Positions 49,081 through 64,000 of a stretch of DNA of 64,000 bases are shown here, piece after piece. Below the pieces are notes generated by a model. It saw only the letters and a program-made list of their open reading frames with translations. It did no database searches and had not been told where the DNA came from. Position 1 is the first letter of the stretch. Every line of letters begins with the position of its first letter. Where the stretch lies: NCBI GenBank assembly GCA_004794655.1, contig SMMW01000001.1:19602501-19666500 (forward strand). Direction: 5' to 3'. The position numbers and the translations under genes are program-made. This stretch comes from Marisa cornuarietis (Eukaryota > Mollusca > Gastropoda > Architaenioglossa > Ampullariidae).

Positions 49081-49518
49081 CAGGGGAGGGCAAAGTTTTC
49101 TTTTTGCGGGCCGGTCTCAAAATTCTAAGCTTTGGGGCGGGCCGGTAAAATACCAAAAACCCAGGCCAGGTGACTACACAACAAACCTGGTGGTAATGGA
49201 ATGGACAACAAATGAGTACATAATGGCGTTCACTTACCGAATTTATTGTGTACGGTAAAGCTGTTTGAATTCGCTCACAATAAAACTGTACAAAATAAGC
49301 CTTTCCTTTGAGGGCAGCCGCCCCCGCTGCTCTCTAACGACTACATCAGACATGTCAGCTGTGTTCTTTATCTTTGTACTTTGTGTTGGAATTTTACGCT
49401 GTTGTACTTGATAAATTAAATTTTAAATTAACCTAGGTTGAATAAGAAATTTAAACTTCTCGTTTTGGCAGACAGGCCGGTCCAAAGACGTCCGCGGCCT
49501 TTACTTTGCCCTCCCCTG
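49081..49518. mobile_element. 438-bp non-autonomous hAT-type element
   Basis: The left end CAGGGGAGGGCAAAG is exactly inverted at the right end CTTTGCCCTCCCCTG. The direct 8-bp repeat ACCTAGAG flanks both sides (49073-49080 and 49519-49526). Eight-bp duplications and CAGGGG-type termini are hallmarks of hAT transposons. Sub-terminal GGGCCGGTC and GGCCGGTCC blocks are also present. There is no transposase frame. The perfect duplication and intact termini point to a fairly recent insertion. Confidence 0.85.
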
Positions 49519-49857
49519 ACCTAGAGGGTAGTGTAGCCGTTATAGTTGCCATTTATATATATATATATAACAGAATGTCTGATCGCCATGACTATGTAGA
49601 CCACATAAGGTTACACAATGTAGAATGCCAAAATCTTGTTTTAATATACTGTAGATCCGTAATACAAACAGAAATGATGCTCGTGTAACCACCCAATGTT
49701 TACGTGTATGTGTTTTATCTATTTTTCTGGTGTTTTATCTATTTATTTACTTTAATTTTTTCTCATTTTTTTATTTATTTTGATTTTGCTGCGCAATGAG
49801 CATTCTTCTGAATGGATACCTGCGCATTACAAATGGACATCATCATCATCATCATGT

Positions 49858-49859
<2 letters not shown>

Positions 49860-49912
<53 letters not shown>
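49860..49912. repeat. (CA)26 microsatellite
   Basis: A perfect dinucleotide tract following a short (CAT)n run. Confidence 0.95.
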
Positions 49913-49914
<2 letters not shown>

Positions 49915-50464
49915 GCAACTGTAGTATACGTCATAATGTCTTGTCGTCATGGTAAACAAACACGTCACAGGTGAGTGGCGTGCTGCCCACAGTCGTCTGG
50001 TGCTGAGCAGGTCGCCATACTTCGAGCAGCTGGTCAGTTGTTTACTGTCAGGGCTCGACTTCCTCGCATCACCTGAATCTTTACTGGCAGCAGGAGGACG
50101 ATGTCGTGCTGCATTGTCTCTACGAGATTACAGTCGTCAGCATCTGGAGGTAAAGCGGTTAAGGCGTTTGTAACTTTTACCAAACTTTTTTTTTCTTGGA
50201 GCTTAATATTTGTTTCTAGCATGTAACTATTGTACAAGCCTTTCCAGGCTCGTATTCATGAAGCACATTTACCCAGCCCGGGTTAGGTGAAACTGCTACC
50301 TGCAAATGTCAGCTGACTCCCTGGCCGACCTTCTCAAATTCTTTTACCAACCGGTAATATAGTTTCGTCCAGTTTCCCTGTTACATGACTTTTTAATAAA
50401 CGCTAGGCGTCTTCTGATCGGTTTTTATAGATTTCTGCCACTGTGCGATCATTCTCATGCGTTA

Positions 50465-50545
50465 TAATAATAATTATGATGGTGATTTCTATAGCACCTT
50501 TCTCCACCATTAAGATGAACTCAAAGTGGTTTACACAAAGAACAC
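50465..50545. repeat. AAT-tailed dispersed repeat
   Basis: ATAATAATAATTATGATGGT then TTCTATAGCACCTTTCTCC and CAAAGTGGTTTACAC match the layout of the repeats at 27545 and 33030. Confidence 0.5.
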
Positions 50546-51495
50546 CACACAAACATGATGAATGCTAGCGGCCTACAGTCGTCAATTCTGGAATCGAGGA
50601 CGTACGAGGACATGTTTTTTTCCTATTTTTCAGGCTGATCATAATAACTTACACATTGAAAACATCGCTATTATTTTTTTATGAGGCCACCCACCAATGG
50701 CATGGATGTGCTTACAGTTGCATGGGTTAGTTATAGAATCGTTATGAGTCGGTTTGTGTTCTCATGCACTTCAAATCGGTCATACTTCGTACACACACAT
50801 TCTTTGTTTTACACCCGGACACGGATTGTTTACAAACAGCAGAGGATATCACTGCAGATCTAAATAACAAATAAAATCATGAAGAGTTAAAAATAAAAAT
50901 CACTTCGTCATCCTTTATGAGCGAGAGAAGAAAATAAATTGAGAGGTAAATATTATGTAAAGATCATTTGTTTACAACGGGAGTAATAATTCTGAAAATA
51001 AGCTAGTCAAAATGCGGTGAAAATATTGTGCTGTTGCTTTTGAAAACAATTAAACCAAGCCTAAATTCTAATAAAAACGAACAAAAATCAATTAAAACTT
51101 ACTATATATCTGATAACAAAGTCATGTAACAGGCAAACCGGATAAAAGTGCATCAGCGTCTTCTTACCATTAGCATAACTGAGGCTAATAAAACCCATTT
51201 CCTCCCTACAATCCAAGTTCAACCCTGAGAAATCTTCTGATTAAAAAAGTCTATAGCATCAGTGCCTTTGATTACTTAGAAAAGAATTTAACATCGCTTT
51301 TTCTTCTGCTTATTCATTTGCACATTCGTCTTTTTCTTCTGCTCCCTCCTTCTACTCCGCCTGCACTTTATCTTATTTTGCTCCAACTACTCATTCCACC
51401 CTATTCAATTTTTTTTCTTTAAAAATGGATAGTCTTCATGAATGAACACATTTTTTTTCTCTGGAAACAAGGTGCGGCACCACAGATCCGCCACT

Positions 51496-63242
<11,747 letters not shown>

Positions 63243-63805
63243 AATCCTAGACAACTGGGCAGTTAAATGTCTTCATCTGGATGTATTGTATCTGAATTTC
63301 TCATAAACCAATATCAGGCTACCTTAAATACGTAATATGTCCTTAGTGCCATTTAGTCATGAGCTCTTTACTGTATCTAGAAAGCATTTTTCAAAAGTCT
63401 GCAGACTATAATATGCCGGAGATGATCACTAAAGTTCACTGTACTGACACATCAGAAGACTGTTGTCACCACTTGTCATCTTGTGCCACATGATGATGAA
63501 CCACACTTCAACATGTCGCTTATCTCTGCATTCTTTGGTAAAATACTCTACCAGTTGTGTATCATATCGTATACCATCGGACCTCAAATGCTGTGCAGAA
63601 GGTTACGCGATTCATAATAATTAGTATTAAGATCACATCATCCTGAAATAAATGAGATATGCTGAATCATCGGTGGGTCTGTAACTGAGCTTCCTCTGAA
63701 AAAAATATTTTGAAAACTTTAAAGATGTATATCTATATATTTTTTATATTCTGTTTTTTTAAGTGTCGAGGGCAGTGAAAAGTGAAGCAGATTGCACTTG
63801 CACGT

Positions 63806-63840
<35 letters not shown>

Positions 63841-64000
63841 AGCGCGTACGCACAAGCATTCTATTTCTTTCTTTCTTTCTGTCTCTCTTTCTACGAAATC
63901 GTCGGAGAAAATAAATAAGCAAATAGCGTATTCTATGAAATAATACGTCCTCTAGAGACGATTACGTGAAACTGAGAACAAGTTCATTTCTGTTCATTGT
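63243..64000. other. 3' UTR and flank of copy 3
   Basis: No gene is seen. It contains the presumed 3' UTR, an AATAAA at 63647-63652, and a (CA)n tract at 63807-63838. Confidence 0.6.
63647..63652 (+). terminator. Candidate poly(A) signal of copy 3
   Basis: The first exact AATAAA after the stop codon of copy 3, about 405 nt downstream. Confidence 0.45.

Larger units (their letters stand above)
47970..51495. other. Intergenic region between copies 2 and 3
   Basis: 3.5 kb with no supported gene. It holds the 3' UTR of copy 2, a short (CA)n at 48398-48421, a non-autonomous hAT element at 49081-49518, (CA)26 at 49860-49912 and a dispersed repeat near 50465. From about 51473 it is the probable 5' UTR of copy 3. 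Confidence 0.6.

Overview
The window is metazoan nuclear DNA. Genes are split by canonical GT-AG introns, dinucleotide and trinucleotide microsatellites are abundant, and tRNA-derived SINEs and cut-and-paste transposon remnants are scattered throughout. A lophotrochozoan, most probably a gastropod mollusc, fits best; this rests on repeat style and gene content and is an inference.

The main content is a head-to-tail array of three complete genes on the + strand (coding spans 17253-36130, 37837-47969 and 51496-63242). Each encodes a Dispatched-like member of the RND / sterol-sensing-domain superfamily, of 1133, 1111 and 1152 residues in my models. All three have 12 coding exons with the same intron phases at every junction. 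The products have twelve membrane segments, two large extracellular domains and a cytoplasmic loop between TM6 and TM7. They keep the acidic GIGxDD motif in TM4 and GLxVDYVVHLAE in TM10. Copies 2 and 3 are closer to each other than to copy 1 and share intron sequence, so the array grew by at least two duplications, one of them more recent.

Upstream, positions 841-7497 (+) hold the 3' part of a gene for a single-pass (type I) membrane protein with a WSC domain split over two exons. Its 5' end lies outside the window or is not recognisable. Between it and the array, on the - strand at 13664-14610, lies a frame-disrupted cholinesterase/carboxylesterase-like pseudogene.

The rest is intergenic and intronic DNA. 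It contains at least three tRNA-derived SINE families, a 438-bp non-autonomous hAT-type element with a perfect 8-bp target duplication (49081-49518), a possible 2.1-kb hAT-like remnant inside intron 3 of copy 1, a palindromic MITE, five minisatellites and many microsatellites. Two repeats touch splice sites: a 39-bp minisatellite begins at the exon 4 donor of copy 3, and a (TTA)n tract replaces the polypyrimidine tract of its exon 9 acceptor.

Functionally, Dispatched proteins release lipid-modified ligands or move sterol-like lipids using a cation gradient. Three intact paralogues in tandem suggest a lineage-specific expansion with possible divergence in ligand, tissue or trafficking, since the least conserved parts are the N-terminus, the cytoplasmic loop and the C-terminal tail.
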